A DNA stretch of 64,000 nt from Streptomyces xylophagus (GTDB lineage: Bacteria; Actinomycetota; Actinomycetes; Streptomycetales; Streptomycetaceae), in assembly GCF_000716435.1 (NCBI RefSeq), contig NZ_JNWO01000010.1, positions 1 through 64,000 on the forward strand, in the 5' to 3' direction. The notes below the pieces were generated by a model, which searched no databases, was not told where the DNA came from, and saw only the letters and a list, made by a program, of their open reading frames with translations. Of this stretch, positions 1 through 7,998 are shown piece by piece. Both the position numbers and the translations under genes were made by a program. Position 1 is the first letter of the stretch, and every line of letters starts with the position of its first letter.

Positions 1-163
1 CACGGCCTGGCTCGGCCAGCACCACCCACACCTGGTACGCCGCTACGAGCGGCTGTACGCCGAGGGCGCGTACGCCCCCAAGTGGTACCAGCGCCGGATT
101 CCCGAGCCGGCCGACCAGGTCGATCCGCCCGTGACCGAACCGACCCAACTCTCGCTGATCTGA
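1..163 (+). CDS. Rv2578c-type radical SAM protein, C-terminal end only
   Basis: An open frame runs in from the left edge (codons from base 2) and stops with TGA at 161-163, giving about 53 residues. The tail has WLGQHHPHLVRRYERLY followed by YAPKWYQRRI, which resembles the C-terminus of the Rv2578c-type radical SAM proteins of actinobacteria. The Fe-S and SAM-binding part lies outside the window, so the call rests on the tail alone. The frame ends in PTQLSLI. Confidence 0.6.
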   Translation, partial: TAWLGQHHPHLVRRYERLYAEGAYAPKWYQRRIPEPADQVDPPVTEPTQLSLI

Positions 164-300
164 GAGGGCGTTGGCTCGGGGGGCGTCCATCTGTCGGTCG
201 ACACCGCGCTTCAGGTCGCGGGGGTCCTCGTTGATACGGGTGTACAGAAACGCCACTGTGCGGGCGGGGGCAAGGTGGCGGCCACATTTGCTGTGTTGCC

Positions 301-432
301 CGGTCAGCTTTGGTGTTCCCGGGCGGTGTGGGCAACACCCGCAAGGACCCCGCGGCGTTCGCCAGCCTGCTCCACGACGTCGAGACGAAGATCTTCGACC
401 GGCTCCCGGAGTGGCGAGCCCGCGGCTGGTGA
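301..432 (+). pseudogene. Remnant of an MBL-fold metallo-hydrolase with an internal deletion
   Basis: Reading GTG TTC CCG from 313, the frame gives VFPGGVGNTRKDPAAF, then SLLHDVETKIFDRLP, then immediately EWRARGW and TGA at 430-432. Glyoxalase-II-like MBL hydrolases contain GDTLFPGGVGNT near the middle and end in LPEWRARGW. The stretch that normally lies between (containing the PGHG metal motif) is missing, joined at a shared Leu-Pro. The N-terminal HxHxDH part is absent upstream. I infer a decayed gene with a 5' truncation and an internal deletion between short repeats. It cannot be a working hydrolase. Confidence 0.7.
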
Positions 433-447
433 TCCGCTGAACCTCGC

Positions 448-476
448 CGGGGCCGACCTGAAACGGGTCGGCCCCG
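448..476 (+). terminator. Hairpin terminator after the MBL remnant
   Basis: An 11-base perfect inverted repeat (CGGGGCCGACC at 448-458, its complement at 466-476) with a 7-base loop follows the TGA at 432 by 15 bases. There is no T tract, which is usual for Streptomyces. It probably survives from the intact ancestral gene. Confidence 0.6.
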
Positions 477-652
477 CTTGCGTGTCGGAGCAGCACGGCA
501 GGGCCTGGCCGAAGGTCTTCCGCTCTTCCGCATTCAACTCTCCTCTTCCGCCTTCAACACGTCCGGGTGAATCCCCCCGATAGGCGGCAACCGCACGTCT
601 CCCTGACAAGTCACACATCTCGCATTCATCAGCGAGGACCTCAGGGGGACCC

Positions 653-1228
653 ATGAACAATCAGCCGCCCTACCCGCCACAACAGCCCTACGGACAGCCC
701 CCGTTCCAGCCGCAGCCTCCGAAGAAGCGCTCCGTCGGAAAGGTCGTCGGCCTCGGCTGCCTCGGCATCGTCGGCTTGTTCGTCGTCATCGTCATCGCCG
801 CCGCCGTCATCGGGAGCGGTAGCAGCAACTCGAAGAGCACGGCGCCCACCGGCAAGAGCCCCGACAAGGCCGCCGCCGGCTCAAAGAAGGACGACACCAA
901 GAACGACGACAAGAAGGACGCCACCGACGGCAAGGTCGTCTTCAAGGTGTGGGGTACCGCTCCCGCCGGTGCCCTCGGCGGTCTCGACATCGGCTACGGC
1001 TCCGACTCGGACACCCGCAAGGGCACGTTCAAGGACGGCAGGTTCGAGGCAACGCTGACCCTCGACAAGGACGCCATCTACTACAACGTGAACGCGCAGC
1101 TCCAGGGCTCCGGGGACATCAACTGCTCGGTCACCGTGGACGGGAAGACCAAGAAGGGCCACGCGTCCGGCGGCTACAACATCTGCGACGCGCAGCTGAG
1201 CAGTAACTTCACCGGGGGCTGGTCGTAG
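653..1228 (+). CDS. Membrane-anchored MmpS-like protein
   Basis: The product is 191 residues. Residues 1-27 are Pro/Gln-rich (PPYPPQQPYGQPP), a basic KKR precedes one membrane segment at about 30-53, and a Ser/Lys/Asp-rich linker (54-95) leads to a C-terminal beta-rich domain. That domain has INCSVTVDGKTKKG and a second Cys in YNICDAQ, the arrangement of MmpS-type accessory domains (a VDGK turn between two Cys). MmpS proteins assist MmpL exporters in mycobacteria, but no MmpL gene is nearby, so the role is open. The start is ATG 653 after CAGGGGGACCC. The next gene has the same architecture. Confidence 0.6.
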   Translation: MNNQPPYPPQQPYGQPPFQPQPPKKRSVGKVVGLGCLGIVGLFVVIVIAAAVIGSGSSNSKSTAPTGKSPDKAAAGSKKDDTKNDDKKDATDGKVVFKVWGTAPAGALGGLDIGYGSDSDTRKGTFKDGRFEATLTLDKDAIYYNVNAQLQGSGDINCSVTVDGKTKKGHASGGYNICDAQLSSNFTGGWS

Positions 1229-1239
1229 CCGGTGCTACG
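1224..1239 (+). terminator. Small hairpin spanning the stop codon
   Basis: CGTAGC (1224-1229) pairs with GCTACG (1234-1239) around a CGGT loop, and the TAG stop lies within the left arm. The stem is short, so this may be only a weak terminator or an mRNA 3'-end stabiliser. Confidence 0.3.
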
Positions 1240-1314
1240 GGCGCGGGGCGGGGAACGGCGTGGCCATCCCCCGGGCGCCCGAACACGAACGGAACGACTA
1301 CCTCTGGGGGAACC

Positions 1315-1878
1315 ATGACCGACACCGGCGTGCCGCCGATGCCACCAATGCCGTCGATGCCACCGACCGAGCCCTCGCCACCGGCCAAGAAGCCGCGCAC
1401 CAATCTCGTCATCATCGGCTCGGCCGTCGCCGTCATCGCCGCCGTCGTGGCCACGGGGGCCGTGGTCGTGCGGTCCGGCAACGACGACAGCAAGCCGACC
1501 GCCGCCACGTCGACCGCCCATGACGCGGACCCCGTCCCCACGGAGACGCCGGATCCGGAGCCGACGTACGCCGAGGTCGACGCCGACAGCTTCACGATCG
1601 GGCTGAAGACCACCAGTCGGCACTGCTTCGGGTCGGCGGGCTGCAACGTGACGGTCGAGCCAGACCTGAGCTTTCTGGGTGACAGCGAGGGCATCGACCC
1701 GGACGCCGTGTACGAGATCACCTACGAGATCCACGGCGACGAGTCCGGCCCGGTCATCGAGACGGCTGAACTGTCGGATCGGACGAACCTGAACTACACG
1801 CCGTCCGTGATCAGTACTGCCTCGGCAGGCACGGAGCTGTCCGTGGAGATCACGGACGTCTCGGTTCAGGGGAGTTGA
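1315..1878 (+). CDS. Membrane-anchored protein of unknown function
   Basis: This encodes 187 residues: a Pro/Met-rich N-terminus (PPMPPMPSMPPTEPSPP), a basic KKPR, one membrane segment at about 29-50, an acidic Thr/Pro linker (55-80) and a beta-rich extracytoplasmic domain with two Cys (HCFGSAGCNV) that could form a disulfide. Topology matches the preceding gene (cytoplasmic Pro-rich tail, single helix, external domain), but the domain sequence differs. The start is ATG 1315 behind CTGGGGGAACC, a good ribosome site. It is probably co-transcribed with the preceding MmpS-like gene. I do not recognise the family. Confidence 0.6.
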   Translation: MTDTGVPPMPPMPSMPPTEPSPPAKKPRTNLVIIGSAVAVIAAVVATGAVVVRSGNDDSKPTAATSTAHDADPVPTETPDPEPTYAEVDADSFTIGLKTTSRHCFGSAGCNVTVEPDLSFLGDSEGIDPDAVYEITYEIHGDESGPVIETAELSDRTNLNYTPSVISTASAGTELSVEITDVSVQGS

Positions 1879-2228
1879 GACGCCACAGGTGCGGGGCACA
1901 CTCCCGGCGCGAACCACTCCGCGTGCGCTCCGCGCGGCCTCCGCGCACGCGCCCCGTGTGAATCCTTCGCACACGCCGGTGTCCCGCGCGCGCTCCCCGC
2001 ACACATGGTTGCGCGGTCAACTGGAAGCAGCCCCGCTCAGGATGACGGCTCCTGCGCGGATGGGCCGCCGGTCCATCGATCCCCGCCCTCGACCGGCGGC
2101 CCCGGCGAACGCCGTGGAATCGGCACCGCACAGCGGCTGTTCACAAGAGCGCAACACTTGTTCCCACTATGCGGACAATCGGGGCTGTGACCTGGACAAT
2201 CAGGACGTCCGACTGTCACTCTCCCGCC
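1879..2228. other. 350-base intergenic region before the ABC operon
   Basis: I see no convincing gene. The left two thirds are GC-rich without a coding pattern, and the right third is more AT-rich and holds the paired GGACAATC repeats close to the amino-acid importer operon. The promoter of that operon should lie here. Confidence 0.5.
2173..2201. promoter_or_regulatory. Paired GGACAATC direct repeats upstream of the ABC importer
   Basis: GGACAATC occurs at 2173-2180 and 2194-2201, 21 bases apart start to start, which is two helical turns. The second copy ends 27 bases before the substrate-binding-protein start. Same-face spacing suggests an operator or activator site. The regulator is unknown. 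Confidence 0.35.
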
Positions 2229-3113
2229 ATGCACCTTGCCCCTCGCGCACTGCGCCGCGCGGTAGCCGCCGCAACCATAGCCCTGCTCGCCACCGCCGTC
2301 GGCTGCGCTCCGCAGCCGGAGGACAAGGCCTCCGACCAGGCCTCTGGGTCGACCGGGACCACCTGTGCCAAGGGCAAGTTGGCCACCCAGACCTCCGGCA
2401 AACTGACGATCGCCACGGACGAACCGGCGTACGAGCCGTGGTTCGAGGACGACAAGCCCGCCAACGGCAAGGGCTTCGAGTCGGCGGTGGCGTATGCCGT
2501 GGCGAAGCAGCTCGGCTACGACAAGAGCGCCGTCGTCTGGCAGAGCGTCCCCTTCAACAAGGCCTTCGCGCCCGGCGTGAAGACCTTCGACTTCGACATC
2601 AACCAGGTGTCGATCAGCGCCGAGCGCAAGAAGGCCGTCGACTTCTCGTCCGGCTACTACGACGTGCGTCAGGCCGTCATCGCGCTCAAGGGCAGCAAGG
2701 CCGCCAAGGCGACGACCATCGCGGGCCTCAAGGGCCTCAAGCTGGGCGCCCAGGTCGGCACCACGAGCCTGAACTACATCAGCGACGTGGTGAAGCCGAC
2801 GCAGCAGGAGGCCGCGTTCTCCAAGAACGACCAGGCCGTCTCCGCGCTCAAGAACGGCCAGGTGGACGCGATCGTCGTCGACCTGCCGACCGCGTTCTAC
2901 ATCACCTCGGCCGAGGTGACCAACGCCAAGATCGTCGGCCAGTTCGAGAACCAGGGCGGCACGCCCGAGCAGTTCGGGCTCGTCCTCGACAAGGGCAGCG
3001 ACCTCACGTCGTGCGTGACGTCGGCCGTTGACGCCCTCCGCAAGGACGGCACGCTGGCCGCGCTGGAGAAGCAGTGGCTGTCCGACGCCGTCGACGCCCC
3101 GGTCCTCAAGTGA
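2229..3113 (+). CDS. ABC transporter substrate-binding lipoprotein, polar amino-acid family
   Basis: From ATG 2229 the product is 294 residues with a lipoprotein signal: an Arg-rich start, a hydrophobic core and lipobox AVGC with Cys26. The mature part is a type-3 periplasmic binding fold (SBP_bac_3), with KLTIATDEPAYEPWF, then GFESAVAYAVAKQLG, FDFDINQVSIS and LKLGAQVGTTS. It should capture an amino acid or similar small cation/anion at the outer membrane face. An upstream ATG at 2169 would bury the signal peptide, so I reject it. No Shine-Dalgarno is seen before 2229. The stop overlaps the permease start (GTGA), so the genes are translationally coupled. Confidence 0.9.
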   Translation: MHLAPRALRRAVAAATIALLATAVGCAPQPEDKASDQASGSTGTTCAKGKLATQTSGKLTIATDEPAYEPWFEDDKPANGKGFESAVAYAVAKQLGYDKSAVVWQSVPFNKAFAPGVKTFDFDINQVSISAERKKAVDFSSGYYDVRQAVIALKGSKAAKATTIAGLKGLKLGAQVGTTSLNYISDVVKPTQQEAAFSKNDQAVSALKNGQVDAIVVDLPTAFYITSAEVTNAKIVGQFENQGGTPEQFGLVLDKGSDLTSCVTSAVDALRKDGTLAALEKQWLSDAVDAPVLK

Positions 3114-4027
3114 CCGTGGTGAAGGACGACTCCGGCCAGGAGGCCGCGGACGACAAGGGAGACATGCCCGGCGGGGGCGACACGTACGTCCCCTCGCAGC
3201 GACGACTGGACCGCGAGCGGCACAAACGCGCGCGTGCCCGTCGCGCGACCGCGATCGCCGCGGTGTCGACCCTGGTCACGGCCGTCGTCCTGTACGTGGT
3301 CGTGGTCAGCGCGCCTGGCTGGGAGCGCACCAAGGAGACCTTCTTCGACGGGCACTACGCGCGCGAGGCGTTCCCCAAGGTCCTCGAAGGACTGTGGCTC
3401 AACATCCGGCTGCTGCTGATATGCGGCGTCCTGGTGCTCGTGCTCGGCATGCTGATAGCCATCGCCCGCACCCTGCGCGGGCCGGTGTTCTTCCCCCTGC
3501 GGGTGCTGGCGGCGGCGTACACGGACTTCTTCCGCGGGCTGCCGCTCATCATCAACCTGATGATCGTGGTCTTCGGAGTGCCCGCGCTGCGCCTCCAGGG
3601 CGTGACCGTCGACCCCGTGTGGCTGGGCGGTGCGGCCCTGACGCTGACGTACTCGGCGTACGTCGCCGAGGTGTTCCGCGCGGGCATCGAGTCCATCCAC
3701 CCCTCGCAGCGCGCCGCGGCCCGCTCCCTGGGCCTGACCAACCGGCAGGCGCTACGGCACGTGGTGCTCCCCCAGGCCGTACGCCGACAGGTGCCGCCCT
3801 TGTTGAACGATCTCGTGTCCCTGCAGAAGGACACCGGGCTCGTGTCGATCGGCGGCGCGATCGACGCCGTACGGGCCTCGGACATCATCGCGCAGCGCGC
3901 CCTGAACTACACGCCGTACATCGTCGCGGGGCTCGTCTTCGTGGCGCTGACCATCCCGATGACCCGCTTCACGGACTGGGTGACGGCCAGGATGGACCGG
4001 CAGCGCGCCCAGGGAGGCACGACATGA
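3110..4027 (+). CDS. ABC transporter permease, polar amino-acid family
   Basis: The product is 305 residues. A hydrophilic N-terminal extension of about 45 residues precedes roughly five to six membrane segments. The permease hallmarks are FFRGLPLIINLMI, YSAYVAEVFRAGIESI and the EAA loop (AARSLGLTNRQALRHVVLPQA), which contacts the ATPase. This is the HisMQ/GlnP type. The start is GTG 3110, whose last two bases belong to the previous gene's TGA, and its own stop overlaps the next ATG. A single permease gene suggests a homodimeric channel. Confidence 0.9.
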   Translation: MTVVKDDSGQEAADDKGDMPGGGDTYVPSQRRLDRERHKRARARRATAIAAVSTLVTAVVLYVVVVSAPGWERTKETFFDGHYAREAFPKVLEGLWLNIRLLLICGVLVLVLGMLIAIARTLRGPVFFPLRVLAAAYTDFFRGLPLIINLMIVVFGVPALRLQGVTVDPVWLGGAALTLTYSAYVAEVFRAGIESIHPSQRAAARSLGLTNRQALRHVVLPQAVRRQVPPLLNDLVSLQKDTGLVSIGGAIDAVRASDIIAQRALNYTPYIVAGLVFVALTIPMTRFTDWVTARMDRQRAQGGTT

Positions 4028-4785
4028 GCACCGACAACACTTCCCCCGTGCTGCGCATGGAGTCCGTCCGCAAGACCTTCGGTACGTCCGTCGTCCTGCG
4101 GGACGTCGACCTGGAGGTCCCTCCGCACACCGTGACGGCGCTGATCGGCGCCTCCGGCTCCGGCAAGTCCACGCTGCTGCGGTGCGCGAACCTCCTGGAG
4201 GACATCGACGACGGCGCGATCTGGCTGGACGGCGAGGAGATCACCGACCCGCGCGTCGACCCGGACGCGATACGCCGCCGTATCGGCGTGGTGTTCCAGG
4301 CGTACAACCTGTTCCCGCACATGACGGTCCTGGAGAACATCACCCTCGCCCCGCGCCGGGTGCACGGCGCGTCCCGCGCGGAGGCCGAGGCACACGCGCG
4401 TGAGCTGCTGGAGCGGCTCGGGCTCGGTGACAAGGCAGGCGCCTACCCGGACCGGCTGAGCGGCGGTCAGCAGCAGCGGGTCGCTATCGTGCGCGCCCTT
4501 GCCGTACGTCCCCGGCTGCTGCTCTTCGACGAGATCACCGCCGCGCTCGACCCCGAGCTGGTCGGTGAAGTGCTCGCCGTGGTGCGGGACTTGAAGGACG
4601 AGGGCATGACCATGGTGCTGGCCACGCACGAGATGGGCTTCGCCCGGGACGTCGCCGACCAGGTCTGCTTCCTGGACGGAGGGGTCGTCCTGGAGCGCGG
4701 CACCGCCCAGCAGATCTTCGGCGACCCGCAGCAGGAGCGCACGCAGCGCTTCCTGCGACGGATCGTGGAGGCGGGCCGCCTGTAA
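4024..4785 (+). CDS. ABC transporter ATP-binding protein, polar amino-acid family
   Basis: This encodes 253 residues with a complete ABC ATPase: Walker A GASGSGKST (about 44-52), Q-loop FQAYNLF, signature LSGGQQQR, Walker B LLLFDEITAALD and switch histidine in LATHEMGF. It belongs to the GlnQ/HisP group. The start is ATG 4024 behind GGGAGG, overlapping the permease stop as ATGA. With the two preceding genes it forms a complete importer operon (binding protein, permease, ATPase). The operon ends at a hairpin facing aroQ. Confidence 0.93.
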   Translation: MSTDNTSPVLRMESVRKTFGTSVVLRDVDLEVPPHTVTALIGASGSGKSTLLRCANLLEDIDDGAIWLDGEEITDPRVDPDAIRRRIGVVFQAYNLFPHMTVLENITLAPRRVHGASRAEAEAHARELLERLGLGDKAGAYPDRLSGGQQQRVAIVRALAVRPRLLLFDEITAALDPELVGEVLAVVRDLKDEGMTMVLATHEMGFARDVADQVCFLDGGVVLERGTAQQIFGDPQQERTQRFLRRIVEAGRL

Positions 4786-4787
4786 GG

Positions 4788-4817
4788 GGCGTAGGCCTGG
4801 AGGCCGGTGCTTACGCC
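4788..4817. terminator. Bidirectional hairpin between the ABC operon and aroQ
   Basis: Nested inverted repeats GGCGTA/TACGCC (4788-4793 and 4812-4817) and GGCCT/AGGCC (4794-4798 and 4801-4805) fill the gap between two convergent genes. This is consistent with a shared terminator without a T tract. Confidence 0.5.
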
Positions 4818-4830
4818 TGACGCGGCGGCC

Positions 4831-5304
4831 CTACGCGTCGGCCTTCCCCGCCCCCACCAGCGCGGCGACTCGCTCGACACCGAACACGTACCCCTGCACC
4901 CCGCACCCCGCGATGACCCCGTCGGCGCGCAGCGAGACGTACGAGTGGTGCCGGAACGACTCGCGCTGGTGGATGTTGGAGATGTGGACCTCCAACACCG
5001 GTAGCCCGTCACAGGTGTTGAGGGCATCCAGGATCGCGACGGAGGTGTGCGAGTACGCCCCCGGGTTGATCACGATGCCGCAGTGGTTCAGCCGTGCCTC
5101 GTGGATCCAGTCGACCAGTTCGCCCTCGTGGTTGGACTGCCGGAAGTCCACCGTGCCGCCGTGCGCGGCCGCGGCCTTGACGCACAGGGCCTCGACGTCG
5201 GCGAGCGTGTCGGAGCCGTAGATCTCAGGCTGGCGCTGGCCCAGGAGGTTCAGGTTGGGGCCGTTGAGGATCATGATCGGGGCGTTGGCCAGGGTGCGGG
5301 GCAC
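4831..5304 (-). CDS. aroQ: Type II 3-dehydroquinate dehydratase
   Basis: From GTG 5304 the product is 157 residues, the usual type II size. Family motifs are present in order: [17 protein letters not shown] (active-site Tyr loop), [28 protein letters not shown] and [18 protein letters not shown] with the catalytic His. It dehydrates 3-dehydroquinate to 3-dehydroshikimate, either in aromatic biosynthesis or in quinate breakdown. I choose GTG 5304 over ATG 5328 because GGAGGA sits just before it. It is divergent from a shikimate-type transporter, which supports a role in dealing with imported hydroaromatic acids, though this may also be the housekeeping enzyme. Confidence 0.93.
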   Translation of the reverse strand: MPRTLANAPIMILNGPNLNLLGQRQPEIYGSDTLADVEALCVKAAAAHGGTVDFRQSNHEGELVDWIHEARLNHCGIVINPGAYSHTSVAILDALNTCDGLPVLEVHISNIHQRESFRHHSYVSLRADGVIAGCGVQGYVFGVERVAALVGAGKADA

Positions 5305-5444
5305 GGTTCCTCCGGTCCGTTCGGACATGTCGTTCGAGGCGGGACCGCCGGTCGACGGCCGCTGCTCGGACCCGGTCTATCACGACCCCTCCGCACCTCC
5401 GCACGCCCCCGTAACCGTTGTTCACTGTGGGTAGTTGACGCGGC

Positions 5445-6749
5445 ATGCACGATGTACACACCGTAAGAACACCTTCCATGCTCCGGCTCGCAGCCGCCTC
5501 GCTCGCCGGAACCGCGATCGAGTTCTACGACTTCTTCGTCTACGGCACCGCGGCGGCCCTGGTCCTCGGTCCCCTGTTCTTCCCGACGTTCTCGCCGGTG
5601 GCGGGGACGCTGGCCGCCTTCGGGACGTTCGGTGTGGGCTTCGTGGCGCGACCGCTGGGTTCCGTGCTGTTCGGGCACTTCGGGGACCGGCGCGGGCGGC
5701 GCCCGGTGCTCGTCGCCTCGCTGCTGCTGACCGGTGCCTCGACGGTCGCGGTCGGCTGCGTGCCGTCGTACGGCTCGATCGGGGTGGCCGCTCCCGTGCT
5801 CCTTCTGGGCTTGCGTTTTCTGCAGGGGCTGGGGCTCGGCGGGGAGTGGGGCGGGGCGGTGCTGCTGACCGCCGAGCACGCGCCCGCCGGGCGGCGCGGG
5901 TTGTGGTCGAGCTTTCCGCAGGTGGGGCCGGCGGTGGGGTTCCTGCTGGCCAACGGTGTGATGCTGGCGCTGTCGGCGACCCTGACCGACGCGCAGTTCG
6001 CGCAGTGGGGCTGGCGGGTGCCGTTCTGGGTGGCCGGGGTGCTGGCCCTGGGCGGGCTGTGGCTGCGTTCGTCGCTCGCCGAGAGCCCGCGGTTCCTCGA
6101 GATCGACGACCACGCGCGCGTGCCCCTCGCCGAAGTCGTACGCGAGCACTGGCGACTGGTGCTGCTGACCGCCGGTGCACTGTCGGTCGGGTACGCCATC
6201 TTCTACGCGGTGACGACCTGGTCCCTCGCCTACGGCACGGAACGGCTCGGGGTCGGCCGTACCGTCATGCTGACCTGCATCATGGCCGCCGTGGTGGTGA
6301 AGGGCTCGCTCACCCCGCTGGTGGCGCTGCTGAGCGACCGCTACGGACGGCGGACGCTGTGCCTGCTGGGGTGCACGGCCGCCGCGCTGTGGATGTTCCC
6401 GATGGTCTCACTGCTCGCCACGGGCACGCCGCTGCTGATGTTCCTCGGATTCCTCGGGGCGCTGCTCGCGTTCGTGATGATGTTCGCCGTGCTCGGCGCG
6501 TATCTGCCCGAGCTGTACGAGCCGCGGGTGCGCTGCACGGGCGCCGCCGTGGGCTACAACCTCGGCGGGGTCCTCGGCGGCGCGCTCACCCCGATCGTGG
6601 CGACGGCAATCGCCGAGCACAGCGGCCGTGTCCCCTGGGGCGTGGGCGCCTATCTGACGGGGGTCGCACTCTTCAGCCTGGGCTGCTTCGCGCTGCTGCC
6701 GGAGACCCGCCCGGTGGAGGTGGTGGCCGCGGAGCCGGTCGCCGGGTGA
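5445..6749 (+). CDS. MHS-family (shikimate-type) MFS symporter
   Basis: The product is 434 residues with about 12 membrane segments. It has the MHS-family opening TAIEFYDFFVYGTAA, loop 2-3 GHFGDRRGRRPVL, GLGLGGEWGGAVLL and the second-half repeat LSDRYGRRTL. Relatives (ShiA, ProP, KgtP) are proton symporters for shikimate, betaine or dicarboxylates. ATG 5478 would give the more typical start and is an alternative, since neither site has a clear ribosome-binding site. The divergent aroQ suggests a hydroaromatic substrate, which is inference. Confidence 0.85.
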   Translation: MHDVHTVRTPSMLRLAAASLAGTAIEFYDFFVYGTAAALVLGPLFFPTFSPVAGTLAAFGTFGVGFVARPLGSVLFGHFGDRRGRRPVLVASLLLTGASTVAVGCVPSYGSIGVAAPVLLLGLRFLQGLGLGGEWGGAVLLTAEHAPAGRRGLWSSFPQVGPAVGFLLANGVMLALSATLTDAQFAQWGWRVPFWVAGVLALGGLWLRSSLAESPRFLEIDDHARVPLAEVVREHWRLVLLTAGALSVGYAIFYAVTTWSLAYGTERLGVGRTVMLTCIMAAVVVKGSLTPLVALLSDRYGRRTLCLLGCTAAALWMFPMVSLLATGTPLLMFLGFLGALLAFVMMFAVLGAYLPELYEPRVRCTGAAVGYNLGGVLGGALTPIVATAIAEHSGRVPWGVGAYLTGVALFSLGCFALLPETRPVEVVAAEPVAG

Positions 6750-6764
6750 GGGCTCGCGCGGCAG

Positions 6765-6798
6765 GGGACGTAAAGGCTTGCGCAAGCGTTTACGTCCC
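6765..6798. terminator. 34-base near-perfect palindrome, bidirectional terminator
   Basis: GGGACGTAAA (6765-6774) pairs with TTTACGTCCC (6789-6798), and the centre CTTGCGCAAG is itself a palindrome. Only one internal G-G pair mismatches. It sits between the convergent MHS transporter and ChaA genes. Confidence 0.7.
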
Positions 6799-6805
6799 GT
6801 CCGGA

Positions 6806-6839
6806 AACGCCTCGCGCTACGGAACGCCTCGCGCTACGG
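6806..6839. repeat. Perfect 17-base tandem duplication at the end of the ChaA-type gene
   Basis: AACGCCTCGCGCTACGG occurs twice head to tail (6806-6822, 6823-6839). The second copy covers the stop codon of the antiporter gene, so a recent slippage duplication near the gene end is likely. Confidence 0.8.
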
Positions 6840-7937
6840 ATTGATCGCCAGCTCCAAGTACGCCGCGAACAGCACCAGATGGACTCCGCCCTGGAGCGGT
6901 GTCGCCCGTCCCGGCACCACCGTCAGTGAACTCACCACGATCGTCAGAGCGAGCAGCACCATGTGCGTGGAGCCAAGGCCGAGGACCAGCGGCCCGGAGA
7001 GCCAGATCGACGCCAGGGCGACGGCGGGGATGGTGAGGCCGATGCTGGCCATCGCCGAGCCGAGCGCGAGGTTGAGGCTGGTCTGCACCCGGTCGCGGCG
7101 GGCGGAGCGCAGGGCGGCGATGGTCTCGGGGAGCAGCACGAGCAGCGCGATGATCACGCCGACGACGGCGTGGTGCAGCCCGGCCGCCTCGACACCGGAC
7201 TCGATGGTCGGCGACACGCCCTTGGCCAGCCCGACCACGCCGATCAGCGCGAGGCCCAGCAGGCCCAGGCTGATCAGGGCGGTGCGGGCGGACGGCGCGT
7301 CCGCGTGGTGGTCCTTGGTGATCACGTCGCCCTGTCGGGAGACCGGCAGGAAGTAGTCGCGGTGCCGCACGGTCTGCGTGGCCACGAAGAGGCCGTACAG
7401 GGCGAGTGAGGAGAGCGCGGCGAAGGTGAGTTGGGCGCCGGAGAACTCCGGGCCCGGCTTGCTGGTGGTGAAGGTCGGCAGGACCAGGCTGAGCGTGGCC
7501 AGGGTCGCCACCGTGGCGAGGGCGGCGCCGGTGCCCTCGGGGTTGAAGACCGCCGTGCCGTGCCGCAGCGAGGCGACGATGAGAACCAGGCCGACGATGC
7601 CGTTGCAGGTGATCATCACGGCGGCGAAGACGGTGTCTCTGGCGAGGGTCGAGCTCTTGTCGCCGCCGTCGGCCATCAGGGTGACGATCAGGGCGACTTC
7701 GATGATCGTGACGGCGACGGCGAGGACCAGGGAGCCGAAGGGTTCTCCGACCCGGTGGGCGATCACCTCGGCGTGGTGCACCGCGGCGAGCACGGCGCCG
7801 GCGAGGACGAGGGTCACCAGCGCGACGACCACGCCGGGCAGGTCCTTCCGCCCCCAGGTGAAGATCAGCAGGACGGCTGCGAGCACCGGTACGAAGGTCG
7901 TCCACCGGGTGGTGAGCGACCTGAGCCGAGTGATCAT
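6834..7937 (-). CDS. chaA: Cation/proton antiporter, CaCA family (ChaA type)
   Basis: The product is 367 residues with about ten membrane helices. The two inverted alpha-repeats of cation/Ca2+ exchangers are visible: GEPFGSLVLAVAVTIIEVAL (about 63-82) and, in the second half, LPETIAALRSARRDRVQTSLNLALGSAMAS-type sequence with conserved Glu and Asn. ChaA exchanges Na+, K+ or Ca2+ for protons at the inner membrane and helps in alkaline or salt stress. The start ATG 7937 has GCGAGG upstream. It is monocistronic and convergent with the MHS transporter. Confidence 0.88.
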   Translation of the reverse strand: MITRLRSLTTRWTTFVPVLAAVLLIFTWGRKDLPGVVVALVTLVLAGAVLAAVHHAEVIAHRVGEPFGSLVLAVAVTIIEVALIVTLMADGGDKSSTLARDTVFAAVMITCNGIVGLVLIVASLRHGTAVFNPEGTGAALATVATLATLSLVLPTFTTSKPGPEFSGAQLTFAALSSLALYGLFVATQTVRHRDYFLPVSRQGDVITKDHHADAPSARTALISLGLLGLALIGVVGLAKGVSPTIESGVEAAGLHHAVVGVIIALLVLLPETIAALRSARRDRVQTSLNLALGSAMASIGLTIPAVALASIWLSGPLVLGLGSTHMVLLALTIVVSSLTVVPGRATPLQGGVHLVLFAAYLELAINP

Positions 7938-7998
7938 GAAGCGATCCTCGCAGAGGCGAACGGGCCCCGCACTCCGGCGCTGCGGGGCCCGTCCGGCG

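Noticed and set aside
171..660. Several 85-118-residue frames
   Set aside because: They have no ribosome sites and overlap the MBL remnant and terminator in the wrong frames.
4024..4042. TTGTCGGTG on the minus strand
   Set aside because: It is inside the ABC ATPase coding sequence, points away from any gene start, and has no suitable -10.
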